Shown: piece after piece, positions 8,018 to 16,353 of the stretch
Layout: each line of letters opens with the position of its first letter
Numbering within the stretch: position 1 is the stretch's first letter
Source: an uncultured Clostridia bacterium
GTDB taxonomy: Bacteria > Bacillota > Clostridia > Oscillospirales > Oscillospiraceae
Assembly: GCA_947173485.1 (NCBI GenBank)
Contig: CAMWFH010000001.1
Span: 645,674-709,673 of the forward strand
Reading direction: 5' to 3'
Length of the DNA: 64,000 bases
Translations under genes and position numbers: made by a program
Notes under the pieces: generated by a model
What the model saw: the letters and a program-made list of their open reading frames with translations, nothing else
Told to the model about the DNA's origin: nothing
The model's database searches: none

Positions 8018-9565
8018 GCCGGCCCGGGATAAACGTTCTTGATACGATGTTGCTCTAATTGGCGACCTGCACCGCAGCACCCTGTCTCCCAGCAGGAACC
8101 CCTTCTGGAACACGGCGGTCACCACGCCCTCGCCCCGGCTCTTGTCGTCTATGTGCATCACGGCGTTGTGCCGCTCCGGGTCGAAGGGCTGGCCCAGGGG
8201 GTCTAGGATCTCCACGCCCAGCTTGGTCAGGACGCCCTCCAGCTGCCGGAAGATCATCTCCATGCCCTTCTTGTGGACGTTCTCCTCGCCCCCGGCCTGC
8301 CGCACCGCCCGCTCTAAGTTGTCATAGACCTCCAGGAACCGGGCGATGGTGTCGCTCCTGGCGTCCTGGTAGAGCTTCTCCTTCTCCTTGGCGGTGCGCC
8401 TGCGGTAGTTGTCATACTCCGTTGCCAGCCGCAGGAGTTGGTCCTCCAGCTCCGCCAGCCGGCTGTCCTGGCCGGCGCTCTCCTGGCGCTTGGCGTCCTC
8501 CGCGGCGTACTGCTCCGCCTCCTGGACGGCCCGCTGGATCTCCTCCTCGCTCATATTGGCGGAGGAGGTGAGGGTGACGCGCTGCTCATTGCCGGTGCCC
8601 AGGTCCCGGGCGGATACGTTGACGATGCCGTCGGCGTCGATATCGAAGGTCACCTCGATCTGGGGCACGCCCCGTTGAGCCGGCGCGATGCCGTCCAGAC
8701 GGAGCCGGCCCAGGCTCTTGTTGTCTGCGGCCATCTGTTGCTCGCCCTGGAGGATGTTGGCCTCCACGGTGGTCTGGCCGTCGGCGGCGGTGGTGATATG
8801 GAGGACGCGGATGGAGGCGGAGGCTACGCTGCTCAGCTCGATCTTTGCCTTCTCCGCCGCCTCCCGAAGCCGCGCCATGGCGATCTTGCTGCCGGAGAGG
8901 TCGATGCCCTCGGTCCTCCTGAACGTCTCCACCATCCAGTCCATGACACACCTGTCGAAGTCGCCGCCGCCCAGGCGGTCGCTGCCGGCGGTGGCCAGTG
9001 CCTGGATCACGCCGCCGCCCACCTCCAGGATGGAGACCTCGAAAAAGCCGCCGCCCAAGTCACAGACGATGATCTTCTGGTCCTCTTCCTTGTCCATGCC
9101 ATAGGCCAGGGCCGCAGCGGTGGGCTCGCTGATGATCCGCTCCACCTCCAGCCCGGCGATGCGCCCGGCATCCTTGACGGCCTGGCGCTGGGAGCTGGTG
9201 AAGCAGGCGGGAACGGCGATCACCGCCTTGCTGACGTTCTGGCTCAGATACGCCTCGGCGTCCGCCTTCAGCTTTCGGAGGACCATGGCGGAGATCTCCT
9301 GGGGGGCGCAGGCCCTGCCGTCGATCTTTATCTTATGGCCGCTGCCCATCTCCCGCTTGATGGAGAGGACGGTCCGGTCCGGGTCGGTGATGGCCTGGCG
9401 CTTGGCTGCCTGGCCTACCATGCGCTCGCCGGTCTTGGAGAAGGCCACCACGCTGGGGGTGGTCCGATCGCCCTCCGCGTTGGGGATGACAGTGGCCCTG
9501 CCGCCCTCCATCACAGCCACACGGCTGTTGGTGGTGCCCAGGTCGATCCCAATGATCTTAGACAT
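8000..9565 (-). CDS. Chimeric DnaK::GrpE protein (internally deleted DnaK fused to GrpE)
   Basis: A 521-residue uninterrupted frame. Residues 1-258 align one-to-one with the DnaK encoded next door. The sequence then jumps to the equivalent of DnaK 400-500 (part of the beta substrate-binding domain, including [20 protein letters not shown]). From about 370 to 498 it matches GrpE ([20 protein letters not shown] through GDRVLR), and it ends in a frameshifted 23-residue tail. About 140 DnaK residues are absent, including the adenosine motif GGSSRIP. Nucleotide-site residues have also changed: Cys15 to Arg, GGGTFD to GGGFFE, LGGDD to LGGGD. ATPase activity is therefore unlikely. ATG at 9565 is chosen because GGAGAC lies 9 bases upstream; an ATG at 9583 would add six residues. 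It is either a decaying duplicate or a new regulatory or scaffold protein. Confidence 0.9.
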   Translation of the reverse strand: MSKIIGIDLGTTNSRVAVMEGGRATVIPNAEGDRTTPSVVAFSKTGERMVGQAAKRQAITDPDRTVLSIKREMGSGHKIKIDGRACAPQEISAMVLRKLKADAEAYLSQNVSKAVIAVPACFTSSQRQAVKDAGRIAGLEVERIISEPTAAALAYGMDKEEDQKIIVCDLGGGFFEVSILEVGGGVIQALATAGSDRLGGGDFDRCVMDWMVETFRRTEGIDLSGSKIAMARLREAAEKAKIELSSVASASIRVLHITTAADGQTTVEANILQGEQQMAADNKSLGRLRLDGIAPAQRGVPQIEVTFDIDADGIVNVSARDLGTGNEQRVTLTSSANMSEEEIQRAVQEAEQYAAEDAKRQESAGQDSRLAELEDQLLRLATEYDNYRRRTAKEKEKLYQDARSDTIARFLEVYDNLERAVRQAGGEENVHKKGMEMIFRQLEGVLTKLGVEILDPLGQPFDPERHNAVMHIDDKSRGEGVVTAVFQKGFLLGDRVLRCRSPIRATSYQERLSRAGGPVLS

Positions 9566-9586
9566 TTGCACTGTCTCCTGCATCTG

Positions 9587-9616
9587 TCGAAAAATTTTTT
9601 ATGAAAGGACGGGCCC
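9587..9616. repeat. 30-bp direct repeat, copy 2 (upstream of the chimera)
   Basis: Identical to 7988-8017. It sits between the end of grpE and the start of the chimeric gene and marks the other boundary of the duplicated unit. Confidence 0.9.
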
Positions 9617-9623
9617 CGCTCCG

Positions 9624-10247
9624 TCAGTTGGCCACCTGCACCGCGGCGAACCGCAGCACCTTGTCTCCCAGCAGGAACCCCTTCTGGAACACGGCGGTCA
9701 CGATGCTCTCGCCCTTCTCCTCGTCCTCTATGTGCATCACGGCGTTGTGCCGCTCCGGGTCGAAGGGCTGGCCCAGGGGGTCCAGGATCTCCACGCCCAG
9801 CTTGGTCAGGATATCCACCAGCTGGTGGAAGATCATCTCCATGCCCTTCTTATGGACGTTCTCCTCGTCCCCGGCCTGCTGCACGGCCCGCTCTAAGTTG
9901 TCATAGACCTCCAGGAATTTGACGATGGTGTCGTTCCTGGCGTCCCGGTAGAGGCCCTCCTTTTCCTTGGCGGTGCGCTTGCGGTAGTTGTCATACTCCG
10001 CCGCCAGCCGCAGGTGCTGGTCTTTCAACGCCGCCAGCTGGCCGGCCAGGGCCTCCATGGCCTCCATCTGCTCTTTTGTAACGGTGAACGTTTCCGGCTC
10101 ACCGGTCTCTTCCTCCGCCATCTCAACGGTCTCTCCGGTCTCCTCCGGGGCGGCGCTCTCCTCTGTCTCCACGGCCTCTGCCGCCTTCCCGGCCTCTTGG
10201 GCCTCGCCGGTCTCCTGCTCGTTTACCTTCTTTTCCTGTTTACTCAT
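9624..10247 (-). CDS. grpE: GrpE nucleotide exchange factor
   Basis: A 207-residue GrpE that releases ADP from DnaK. Residues 1-60 are an acidic, disordered-looking leader. Residues 65-125 form the long dimerization helix ([29 protein letters not shown]). The C-terminal beta domain has [20 protein letters not shown] and ends KGFLLGDKVLRFAAVQVAN. The start overlaps the hrcA stop by 8 bases, indicating translational coupling. A second, partial GrpE sequence is fused to the chimera immediately downstream. Confidence 0.97.
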   Translation of the reverse strand: MSKQEKKVNEQETGEAQEAGKAAEAVETEESAAPEETGETVEMAEEETGEPETFTVTKEQMEAMEALAGQLAALKDQHLRLAAEYDNYRKRTAKEKEGLYRDARNDTIVKFLEVYDNLERAVQQAGDEENVHKKGMEMIFHQLVDILTKLGVEILDPLGQPFDPERHNAVMHIEDEEKGESIVTAVFQKGFLLGDKVLRFAAVQVAN

Positions 10248-11280
10248 TCTCTTTCGTCTCCTTTACCGGCGGCAGCTCGCCGCTGTGCTGGCCGAAGAGC
10301 CGGGTGAGGCTCTCGGCGAAATAACTCAGCCGGGCCGCTACGCTGGCGTAGTCCATCCGGGTGGGGCCCACCACGCCGATCAGGCCCCGCATATGCTCGC
10401 CAATGTCGTAGCTGGCCATGACCACGCTGGTGTCCTTCAGGGCCTCGTTGACGTTCTCCGGGCCGATGAGCACCTGCATCCCCGCGCCGTTCACCGGCGC
10501 CGGCAGCAGATCCTGCCCCTCGGTGAAGAGGCTCATCAGCTCGTGGGCCTTGTCCGCGTCCCGGAACTCCGGCAGCTTGAGGATGTTCTTGGTGCCGGCG
10601 GTGTAGACCTGCACGCTGTCGGCCAAGATGTCCCCGGCGTAGCCTATGGTCTTGGACAGCGCCATGAACTGGCCCGGGGGCAGGACCGCCTCCATCAGCC
10701 GCGCCCCCATCTCCTGGGGGGTCAGCTGGATGAACCGGTCGTTCAGCAGGGCGGTGAGGGCTGCTAGGTCCTCACCGGTCACGTCCACCTCCGTGTGGAG
10801 CAGCTGGCTCTTCACCCGGCCGTCGTCGGTCATCACCACGGCGATGAAGCTGCCCAGGTCCACCGGCAGCAGATTGAACTGCCGGACCCCGCCGCCGGAC
10901 CCCGCCACGATGGCGTAGGCCGGGTAGCGGACGATGGAGCTGACCACCTGGCCGGCCTTGGCCAGCACGCTGTCCAGCTCCTGCATCCGCAGCTGGAGGG
11001 CGCTGTTGATCTCCTCCGTCTCCTGGAGGGAGAGGGCCCGCTGCTCCATCAGCTCGTTGACGTAGAGCCGGTACCCCTTGGGGGAGGGGACCCGTCCGGC
11101 GGAGGTGTGGGGCTGCTCCAAGTAGCCCAGCTCCGCCAGCTCGGCCATCTCGTTGCGGATGGTGGCGGAGCTGACGCCCATCTCCCGGGCGATCGCCTTG
11201 CTGCCCACCGGCTCCGCTGCGGAGATATACTGCTCGATGACCAGCTTTAATATTTCCTTTTTCCGGTCCGTCAATTCCAT
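10240..11280 (-). CDS. hrcA: Heat-shock repressor HrcA
   Basis: A 346-residue repressor that binds CIRCE elements and is kept active by GroEL in related Firmicutes. The N-terminal winged helix reads LTDRKKEILKLVIEQYISAA, then EPVGSKAIAREMGVSSATIR with the recognition helix ending in NEMAELAELGYLEQPHTSAG. The C-terminal part carries GPTRMDYASVAARLSYFAES. It is the first gene of the heat-shock operon and lies just downstream of a perfect CIRCE, so it is autoregulated. Confidence 0.97.
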   Translation of the reverse strand: MELTDRKKEILKLVIEQYISAAEPVGSKAIAREMGVSSATIRNEMAELAELGYLEQPHTSAGRVPSPKGYRLYVNELMEQRALSLQETEEINSALQLRMQELDSVLAKAGQVVSSIVRYPAYAIVAGSGGGVRQFNLLPVDLGSFIAVVMTDDGRVKSQLLHTEVDVTGEDLAALTALLNDRFIQLTPQEMGARLMEAVLPPGQFMALSKTIGYAGDILADSVQVYTAGTKNILKLPEFRDADKAHELMSLFTEGQDLLPAPVNGAGMQVLIGPENVNEALKDTSVVMASYDIGEHMRGLIGVVGPTRMDYASVAARLSYFAESLTRLFGQHSGELPPVKETKENE

Positions 11281-11292
11281 GGGGGCGCTCCT

Positions 11293-11319
11293 TTAGCACT
11301 CGCTTCCCCGGAGTGCTAA
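11293..11319. promoter_or_regulatory. CIRCE operator (HrcA binding site)
   Basis: TTAGCACTC-N9-GAGTGCTAA is a perfect match to the CIRCE inverted repeat. It lies between the promoter and the hrcA start, in the transcribed leader, so it can act at both DNA and RNA level. Confidence 0.98.
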
Positions 11320-11323
11320 GCGC

Positions 11324-11352
11324 AGTGTAGCACCAAACGATTCCCTTGTCAA
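11324..11352 (-). promoter_or_regulatory. Sigma-A promoter of the hrcA operon
   Basis: On the minus strand TTGACA (11347-11352), 17 bases, TACACT (11324-11329). Transcription would start just before the CIRCE, as in other HrcA regulons. Confidence 0.9.
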
Positions 11353-11440
11353 TGGCCTTGGCCGGGGCCTTCATGAACATTTTGTAAATATTCCCCCCAT
11401 TGGCAGGGGCCGCCCTATTGGGGACGGGCTGTATTTTTGG

Positions 11441-11469
11441 TTGTAATTTTCCCCCGATCGTGCTACACT
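11441..11469 (+). promoter_or_regulatory. Candidate promoter of lepB
   Basis: TTGTAA (11441-11446), 17 bases, TACACT (11464-11469), 43 bases upstream of the lepB start. The operon lepB-rbgA-rnhB-yraN-dipeptidase follows without a large gap. Confidence 0.65.
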
Positions 11470-11511
11470 ACCCCTATCCAGCGCCCCTGCGCGCAGGAAG
11501 GAGTGTAGAGC

Positions 11512-12306
11512 ATGGAAGACCGAAAGGATCATATAGAGGGCAGCCGGGAGGCTCACAGCATCGAGTGGCTGCTGCTGGAGGAGGAACTGGCCAGCAGCGG
11601 CACGCCCCTCACCGGCGGCGCGCCCATGGCCGGAACGGAGACGCCGGACCGGGAGGCCCCTCCGGCGGAGGACCCGGCGGACGGCGCGGATGGAGCGGAC
11701 GGATCAGACGAGGCAGACGAGGCGGATCAGCCGGACAAGGAAAAGGACGAGGCGGTCTCCCCTCTGCTGGACTGGATCGGCGCGCTGGTCACCTCCGTAG
11801 TGGCGGTAGTGCTGCTGTTCACCTTCGTGGTGCAGCTGATCAGTGTGGAGGGCGGATCCATGCAGCCCACCCTGCTGGGCGGAGACCGGCTGGTGGTGGT
11901 AGGCCGGCTGTTCACGTCCTTCGATGCCGGAGACGTGGTGATCGTCCAGGACTACAACGCCCGCCTCAGCGACCGGATCGTCAAGCGCATCGTCGCCACC
12001 GGCGGGCAGACGGTGGATATCGACTTTGAGGAGGGCATCGTCTATGTGGACGGCGAGGCCCTGGTGGAGCCCTACATCAACGAGCCCACCTATACCCCGG
12101 AGGGCGTCCTCTTCCCCCTGACCCTGGGGGAGAACGAGGTCTTCCTCATGGGCGACAACCGCAACCACAGCTCCGACAGCCGCCACATCGACCTAGGTCC
12201 TGTGGACCAGCGCTACATCGTGGGCAAGGCGGTCTTCCTGCTCTCGCCGGGGGCCGACCCAGAGACAAAGGAGACGGATTGGGGCCGGATCGGCCCGATC
12301 CACTGA
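11512..12306 (+). CDS. lepB: Signal peptidase I
   Basis: A 264-residue type I signal peptidase that cleaves signal peptides outside the membrane. An acidic cytosolic leader (1-85, with many Asp/Glu/Ala) precedes one membrane helix (LVTSVVAVVLLFTFVVQLI). The catalytic Ser is in VEGGSMQPTL, the general-base Lys in DRIVKRIVATGGQ, and the conserved box E in GDNRNHSSDSR. The leader is longer than in E. coli or Bacillus homologues. Its 3' end lies 7 bases from rbgA. GGAAGGAG precedes ATG 11512. Confidence 0.96.
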   Translation: MEDRKDHIEGSREAHSIEWLLLEEELASSGTPLTGGAPMAGTETPDREAPPAEDPADGADGADGSDEADEADQPDKEKDEAVSPLLDWIGALVTSVVAVVLLFTFVVQLISVEGGSMQPTLLGGDRLVVVGRLFTSFDAGDVVIVQDYNARLSDRIVKRIVATGGQTVDIDFEEGIVYVDGEALVEPYINEPTYTPEGVLFPLTLGENEVFLMGDNRNHSSDSRHIDLGPVDQRYIVGKAVFLLSPGADPETKETDWGRIGPIH

Positions 12307-12313
12307 GGGACCG

Positions 12314-13174
12314 ATGGATATTCAATGGTATCCGGGGCATATGACCAAGACCCGGCGGATGATCGAGGCGGAGCTGAAGAAGATGGACGCGGTGTGCGAG
12401 ATCCTGGACGCCCGCCTGCCCATGAGCAGCCGCAACCCGGACGTGGAGGCCCTGACGGCGGGCAAGCCCCGGCTGATCGTCCTCAACCGGGTGGACCTGG
12501 CGGACCCCGCCGCCACCCGCCGCTGGCGGGATCATTTCCAGGGGAAAGGCGCCGCCGTGCTGGAGACCAACGCCAAGACCGGCCAGGGCACCGCCCGCTT
12601 CCCCGCCGCCGTCCGAACGCTGCTGGCGGACAAGCTGGCGGCCTACGCCCAGAAGGGCCAGGTGGGCCGGGTGGTGCGGGTGATGATCCTGGGCATCCCC
12701 AATGTGGGCAAGTCCACCTTCATCAACCAGGTGGCCCGGCGAAAGACCGCCAAGGCGGAGGACCGGCCCGGCGTCACCCGGGGCAAGCAGTGGATCCCGG
12801 TGGACGCCGGCCTGGAGCTGCTGGACACGCCGGGGATGCTGTGGCCCAAGTTCGAGGACGAGACCGTAGGGATGCGCCTGGCCTTCACCGGCGCGGTCCG
12901 GGACGAGATCTTAGACGTGGAGGAGCTGGGGTGCCATTTGATCGCCAGCCTGGCGGAGCAGTACCCCCAGGCCCTCCAGGAGCGCTATAAGATCGAGATC
13001 TCCCCGGAGGAGGACGGCTACGCCCTTCTCCAAAAGGCGGGACGGAAGCGGGGCTTTGTGGTCCGGGGCGGCGAGGTGGACACCGAGCGGATGGCCCGGA
13101 TCCTGTTGGACGAGTTCCGGGGCGGCCGGCTGGGCCGGTTCACCCTGGAGCTGCCGCCGGAGGAGGTGGGCTGA
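12314..13174 (+). CDS. rbgA: Ribosome biogenesis GTPase RbgA (YlqF)
   Basis: A 286-residue circularly permuted GTPase needed for late 50S subunit assembly. The G motifs appear in the permuted order: G4 in IVLNRVDLAD, then G1 in GIPNVGKSTFIN, then G3 in DTPGML. The N-terminus MDIQWYPGHMTKTRR is characteristic of the family. The stop overlaps the rnhB start (TGATG), implying coupling. Length is normal. Confidence 0.96.
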   Translation: MDIQWYPGHMTKTRRMIEAELKKMDAVCEILDARLPMSSRNPDVEALTAGKPRLIVLNRVDLADPAATRRWRDHFQGKGAAVLETNAKTGQGTARFPAAVRTLLADKLAAYAQKGQVGRVVRVMILGIPNVGKSTFINQVARRKTAKAEDRPGVTRGKQWIPVDAGLELLDTPGMLWPKFEDETVGMRLAFTGAVRDEILDVEELGCHLIASLAEQYPQALQERYKIEISPEEDGYALLQKAGRKRGFVVRGGEVDTERMARILLDEFRGGRLGRFTLELPPEEVG

Positions 13175-13803
13175 TGTGGCGCTATGAGGAGGAGGCCCGG
13201 CGGGCGGGCCGCCGGGCCGTCTGCGGCGTGGACGAGGCGGGGGCGGGGCCCCTGGCCGGTCCGGTGTACGCCGCCGCCGTCATCCTGCCGGAGGGGCTGG
13301 CGCTGCCCTACTTGAACGACTCCAAGCAGGTGTCCCCCAAGCGGCGGGACGCCCTCTTTGACCAGATTCGGGAGCGGGCCCTGGCCTTCTCCATCGCCTC
13401 TGTCGGTCCGGCGGAGATCGATGAGACCGACATCCTCAGCGCCCGGATCCGGGCCATGCAGCTGGCCATCGACGGCCTGTCCCTGCCGGCGGACTTCGCC
13501 CTGATCGACGGGAACCGGGACAAGGGCCGCCGCTGCGCCATCACCACGGCCCACCGGACCATCGTCCGCGGGGACAGCCTGAGCGCCTCCATCGCGGCGG
13601 CGTCCATCCTGGCCAAGGTGAGCCGGGACCGGTATATGGAGGAGCTGGACAAGGCCTGCCCCCAATACCAGTTCGCCCGCCACAAGGGCTACGGCACGGC
13701 GCTCCACTATGCGATGCTGGATACATACGGCCCCTGCGATGCCCATCGCCGGAGCTTTCTGAAGAAATGGGAGGCGCGGCGTGAGCAAGAAAGCACTGGG
13801 TGA
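13174..13803 (+). CDS. rnhB: Ribonuclease HII
   Basis: A 209-residue RNase HII that removes misincorporated ribonucleotides and RNA from RNA/DNA hybrids. The metal-binding Asp/Glu pair is in GVDEAGAGPLAGP; other motifs are DSKQVSPKRR, LIDGNRDKG and AAASILAKVSRDR. The usual GRGPLAGP reads GAGPLAGP here, replacing a normally conserved Arg. The next gene starts inside its last 23 bases. rbgA-rnhB-yraN is a common Firmicutes order. Confidence 0.95.
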   Translation: MWRYEEEARRAGRRAVCGVDEAGAGPLAGPVYAAAVILPEGLALPYLNDSKQVSPKRRDALFDQIRERALAFSIASVGPAEIDETDILSARIRAMQLAIDGLSLPADFALIDGNRDKGRRCAITTAHRTIVRGDSLSASIAAASILAKVSRDRYMEELDKACPQYQFARHKGYGTALHYAMLDTYGPCDAHRRSFLKKWEARREQESTG

Positions 13804-14137
13804 CTGGGGCGAGGCGCTGACGGCGGACCACCTCCGGCGGCAGGGGTATCAGATCCTGGCCCGGCAGTACCGCTGCCGGTTCGGCGAGGTGGACCTGATC
13901 GCCCAAAAGGACCGGATGGTCTGCTTCGTGGAGGTCAAGACCCGGACCGGCTCCTCGGTGGGACTGCCCAGGGAGTATGTGGGCGCCCAAAAGCAGGAGC
14001 GGCTGCGCCGGGCGGCGGCCTGCTATCTCAGTACCCTGACGGAAGAGCCGGAGGTCCGGTTCGACGTGGCGGAGGTCTACACCGCCGATGACGGCCTGGC
14101 CGCAGGCCGCATAGAATACATAGAGAACGCTTTTTGA
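13781..14137 (+). CDS. YraN family (UPF0102) nuclease-fold protein
   Basis: A 118-residue protein of the YraN family, which has a restriction-endonuclease-like fold. It starts MSKKALGDWGEALTADHL from GTG at 13781, inside the end of rnhB. The nuclease-fold acids are visible in RFGEVDLIAQ and CFVEVKTRTG, followed by QKQERLRRAAACYL. The cellular role in bacteria is poorly defined; coupling with rnhB suggests a nucleic-acid-related job. Confidence 0.9.
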   Translation: MSKKALGDWGEALTADHLRRQGYQILARQYRCRFGEVDLIAQKDRMVCFVEVKTRTGSSVGLPREYVGAQKQERLRRAAACYLSTLTEEPEVRFDVAEVYTADDGLAAGRIEYIENAF

Positions 14138-14141
14138 GGTG

Positions 14142-15017
14142 ATGACTTTGCGGAAGATCCCCTATTTCGATGCCCACTGCGACACCCTGTCGCGCTGCCG
14201 GCAGAACGGCTGGCAGCTGGAGCGAAACCCCGGCCATCTGGACTTAGAGCGGCTCGCCGCCTTCAGCCCCGCCGCCCAGATCTTCGCCCTCTATGCGGAC
14301 AGCGCCCGCTGTACGGACTGCTTTGACCGCATCCGCTCCCAGGCGGAGCTGTTCCTCCAGGCCCAGGCGGACCACCCGGAGCTGCTGGGCCGTAGCCGGC
14401 TGTCGGTAGAGGGGGCGGAGCTTTTGGACTGCTCCATCGACCGGCTGGATACGGTCCGGGGCTGGGGCGCGGTCTGGATCAACCTCACCTGGAACCACGA
14501 GAACGCCCTGGCCGGCCCCCACACCACCAGCCAGGGCCTGACGGCGGCGGGCCGGGACTTCGTCCGGGCCATGGAGGAGCGGGGACTGCTGGTGGACGTG
14601 TCCCACCTGTCAGACCGGGGCTTCTGGGACGTGCTGGACCTGGCGGAGGGCCCCGTGATGGCCAGCCACTCCAACGCCCGGGCCCTCTGTCCCCACTCCC
14701 GCAACCTGACGGACGATATGGCCCGGGAGATCTTCGCCCGGGGCGGCTTCGTGGGGCTGAACTTCTGCATCCACTTCCTGGGCAGCTCCCCCAGCATCGA
14801 GACCGTGGTCCGTCACCTGGAGCATTTTTTGGACCTGGGTGGGGAAAAGTGCCTGGGACTGGGGTCCGACTTTGACGGCACGGACCTGCCGCCGGACCTG
14901 ACCGGCCTCCAGGATATCCCCAAACTGTGGGAGGCCCTGGAGGGGCGGGGCTACCCGGAGGCGCTGCTGCAAGACCTCTTCTATCACAATTTAGACCGTC
15001 TCCTTACGGACCGGTGA
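14142..15017 (+). CDS. Membrane dipeptidase family (M19) hydrolase
   Basis: A zinc peptidase of the renal-dipeptidase family, about 291 residues. It shows the metal-binding HxD near the N-terminus (YFDAHCDTLS), LLVDVSHLSDRGFWDVLD, MASHSNARALCPHSRNL and GSDFDGTDLPP. It probably cleaves dipeptides, perhaps D-amino-acid-containing wall peptides. Start choice is open: GTG 14139, ATG 14142 and TTG 14148 are all in frame. GAGGTGAT (14136-14143) is a strong ribosome-binding sequence whose spacing fits TTG 14148 best. No signal peptide is seen, so it is probably cytosolic. Confidence 0.92.
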   Translation: MTLRKIPYFDAHCDTLSRCRQNGWQLERNPGHLDLERLAAFSPAAQIFALYADSARCTDCFDRIRSQAELFLQAQADHPELLGRSRLSVEGAELLDCSIDRLDTVRGWGAVWINLTWNHENALAGPHTTSQGLTAAGRDFVRAMEERGLLVDVSHLSDRGFWDVLDLAEGPVMASHSNARALCPHSRNLTDDMAREIFARGGFVGLNFCIHFLGSSPSIETVVRHLEHFLDLGGEKCLGLGSDFDGTDLPPDLTGLQDIPKLWEALEGRGYPEALLQDLFYHNLDRLLTDR

Positions 15018-15024
15018 AACGCGA

Positions 15025-15060
15025 GCGCGCGGAAGGCAGGACTGCCCTCCGCGCGCTTTT
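15025..15060 (+). terminator. Rho-independent terminator
   Basis: GCGCGCGGAAGGCAG-GA-CTGCCCTCCGCGCGC (one mismatch) followed by TTTT. It closes the lepB-to-dipeptidase operon. Confidence 0.85.
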
Positions 15061-15112
15061 ATGCTGGTATCTACGATCTTTTCTAGCCGGTCCAGTCGCC
15101 CTAGGCGATACG

Positions 15113-16078
15113 TCAGACGTTGACCACGTTGATGGGCGCGCCGTCCAGGAACGCCTGCACGTTCTCCACGCTCATCGCCATGATGCGGGCCCTAGGCTCC
15201 TTGGCCGCCCAGGAGATATGGGGCGTGATGATGCAGTTCTTGGCCTTCAGCAGGGGGTCGTCCCCCCGAATCGGCTCGGCGGACACCACGTCCACGCCGG
15301 CGGCGGCGAGCTTCCCGCTGTTGAGGGCCTCTGCCAGGTCCTCCGCCACCACCAGGGGGCCCCGGCTGTTGTTGAGGACGATCGCCCCGTCCTTCATCTT
15401 GGCGATGGTCTCCTTGTTGATGATCCCCTCCGTCTCCGGGAACAGGGGGCAGTGGAGGGCGATGACGTCGGACCGGGCCAGCAGCTCCTCCAGCTCCACA
15501 TAGGTCCCGATGGCCCGCCCGGCGTCAGTGGGGCAGCTGTCGTAGGCCAGGACCTCCATCTCCAGCGCCCGGGCGATCCTGCCGGTCTGCTGGCCGATGC
15601 GGCCAAAGCCGATGATGCCCATGGTCTTGCCCGCCAGCTCGATCAGGGGGTAGTCCCAGAAGCACCAGTCCTGGCAGCTCTCCCAGCGGCCGGCGTGGAC
15701 CGCGTCGTTGTGGTGGCCGATGTGGTGGCAGATCTCCAGCAGCAGGGCGATGGCGAACTGCCCCACGGAGGCGGTGCCATAGGTGGGGATATTGGAGACG
15801 GGGATCCTCCGGTCCCGGGCGGCGGCGGTATCCACCACGTTGTAGCCGGTGGCCAGGACGCTGATGAAGCGCAGTTGGGGGCAGGCGGCTATGACGGCGG
15901 CGCTGAGGGGGGTCTTGTTGGTCAGCACCACCTCCGCGCCTCCGATGCGCCGGCAGATCTCCGCCTCGTCGTCCAGGGGCGTGCGGTCATAGACCGTCAG
16001 CTCCCCCAGTGCCTCCAGGCCGCTCCAGCTCAGGTCGCCGGGGTTCTCCGTGTATCCGTCCAGTACCACGATCTTCAT
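15113..16078 (-). CDS. D-2-hydroxyacid dehydrogenase (NAD-dependent)
   Basis: A 321-residue member of the D-isomer 2-hydroxyacid dehydrogenase family (glycerate / hydroxypyruvate / lactate type). The NAD-binding Rossmann motif is GIIGFGRIGQQTGRIA. The catalytic Arg, Glu and His fall in LNNSRGPLVV, VVSAEP and IITPHISWAA. The substrate cannot be decided from sequence; the sugar-related neighbours make a glycerate-type role plausible. It is a single gene, convergent with the dipeptidase and divergent from the mannitol operon. Confidence 0.92.
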   Translation of the reverse strand: MKIVVLDGYTENPGDLSWSGLEALGELTVYDRTPLDDEAEICRRIGGAEVVLTNKTPLSAAVIAACPQLRFISVLATGYNVVDTAAARDRRIPVSNIPTYGTASVGQFAIALLLEICHHIGHHNDAVHAGRWESCQDWCFWDYPLIELAGKTMGIIGFGRIGQQTGRIARALEMEVLAYDSCPTDAGRAIGTYVELEELLARSDVIALHCPLFPETEGIINKETIAKMKDGAIVLNNSRGPLVVAEDLAEALNSGKLAAAGVDVVSAEPIRGDDPLLKAKNCIITPHISWAAKEPRARIMAMSVENVQAFLDGAPINVVNV

Positions 16079-16279
16079 GTTCTATACCTCCTGTAGAATA
16101 GGATCGATCTTGATGACAGGCGTCCGCCCCCAGTATAGCACGATCGGACAGGATGCGCGATCCCATTTTTCCGCTCACCCTTGGCCGCTCCCCCAGGCCG
16201 GCCAAGGGCTCTTTCCAGGATCGGGCATTGTGACCAGATCCTTCCGAAAAAGTTTGTGAAGGATTTTGATTGGCAAAGC

Positions 16280-16308
16280 TTGACTTTGATTGATTTTTGA
16301 TGTATCAT
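16280..16308 (+). promoter_or_regulatory. Promoter of the mannitol operon
   Basis: TTGACT (16280-16285), 17 bases, TATCAT (16303-16308), 46 bases ahead of the regulator start. The surrounding AT-rich repeats of TTGATT are a possible operator region. Confidence 0.7.
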
Positions 16309-16353
16309 GATCGTACAAGCAAAACCGATCACATCGAAAGGGGGCAGATACAG

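Noticed and set aside
6037..8058. A 673-codon plus-strand frame antisense to dnaK
   Set aside because: dnaK is unmistakable on the other strand; the antisense frame is Gly/His/Val/Ala-rich and is a known kind of false ORF opposite GC-rich dnaK genes.
16079..16140. Promoter of the hydroxyacid dehydrogenase from a minus-strand TATACT near 16133
   Set aside because: The -10 is good, but no -35 with more than two or three matches could be found at the right distance, so it is not listed.
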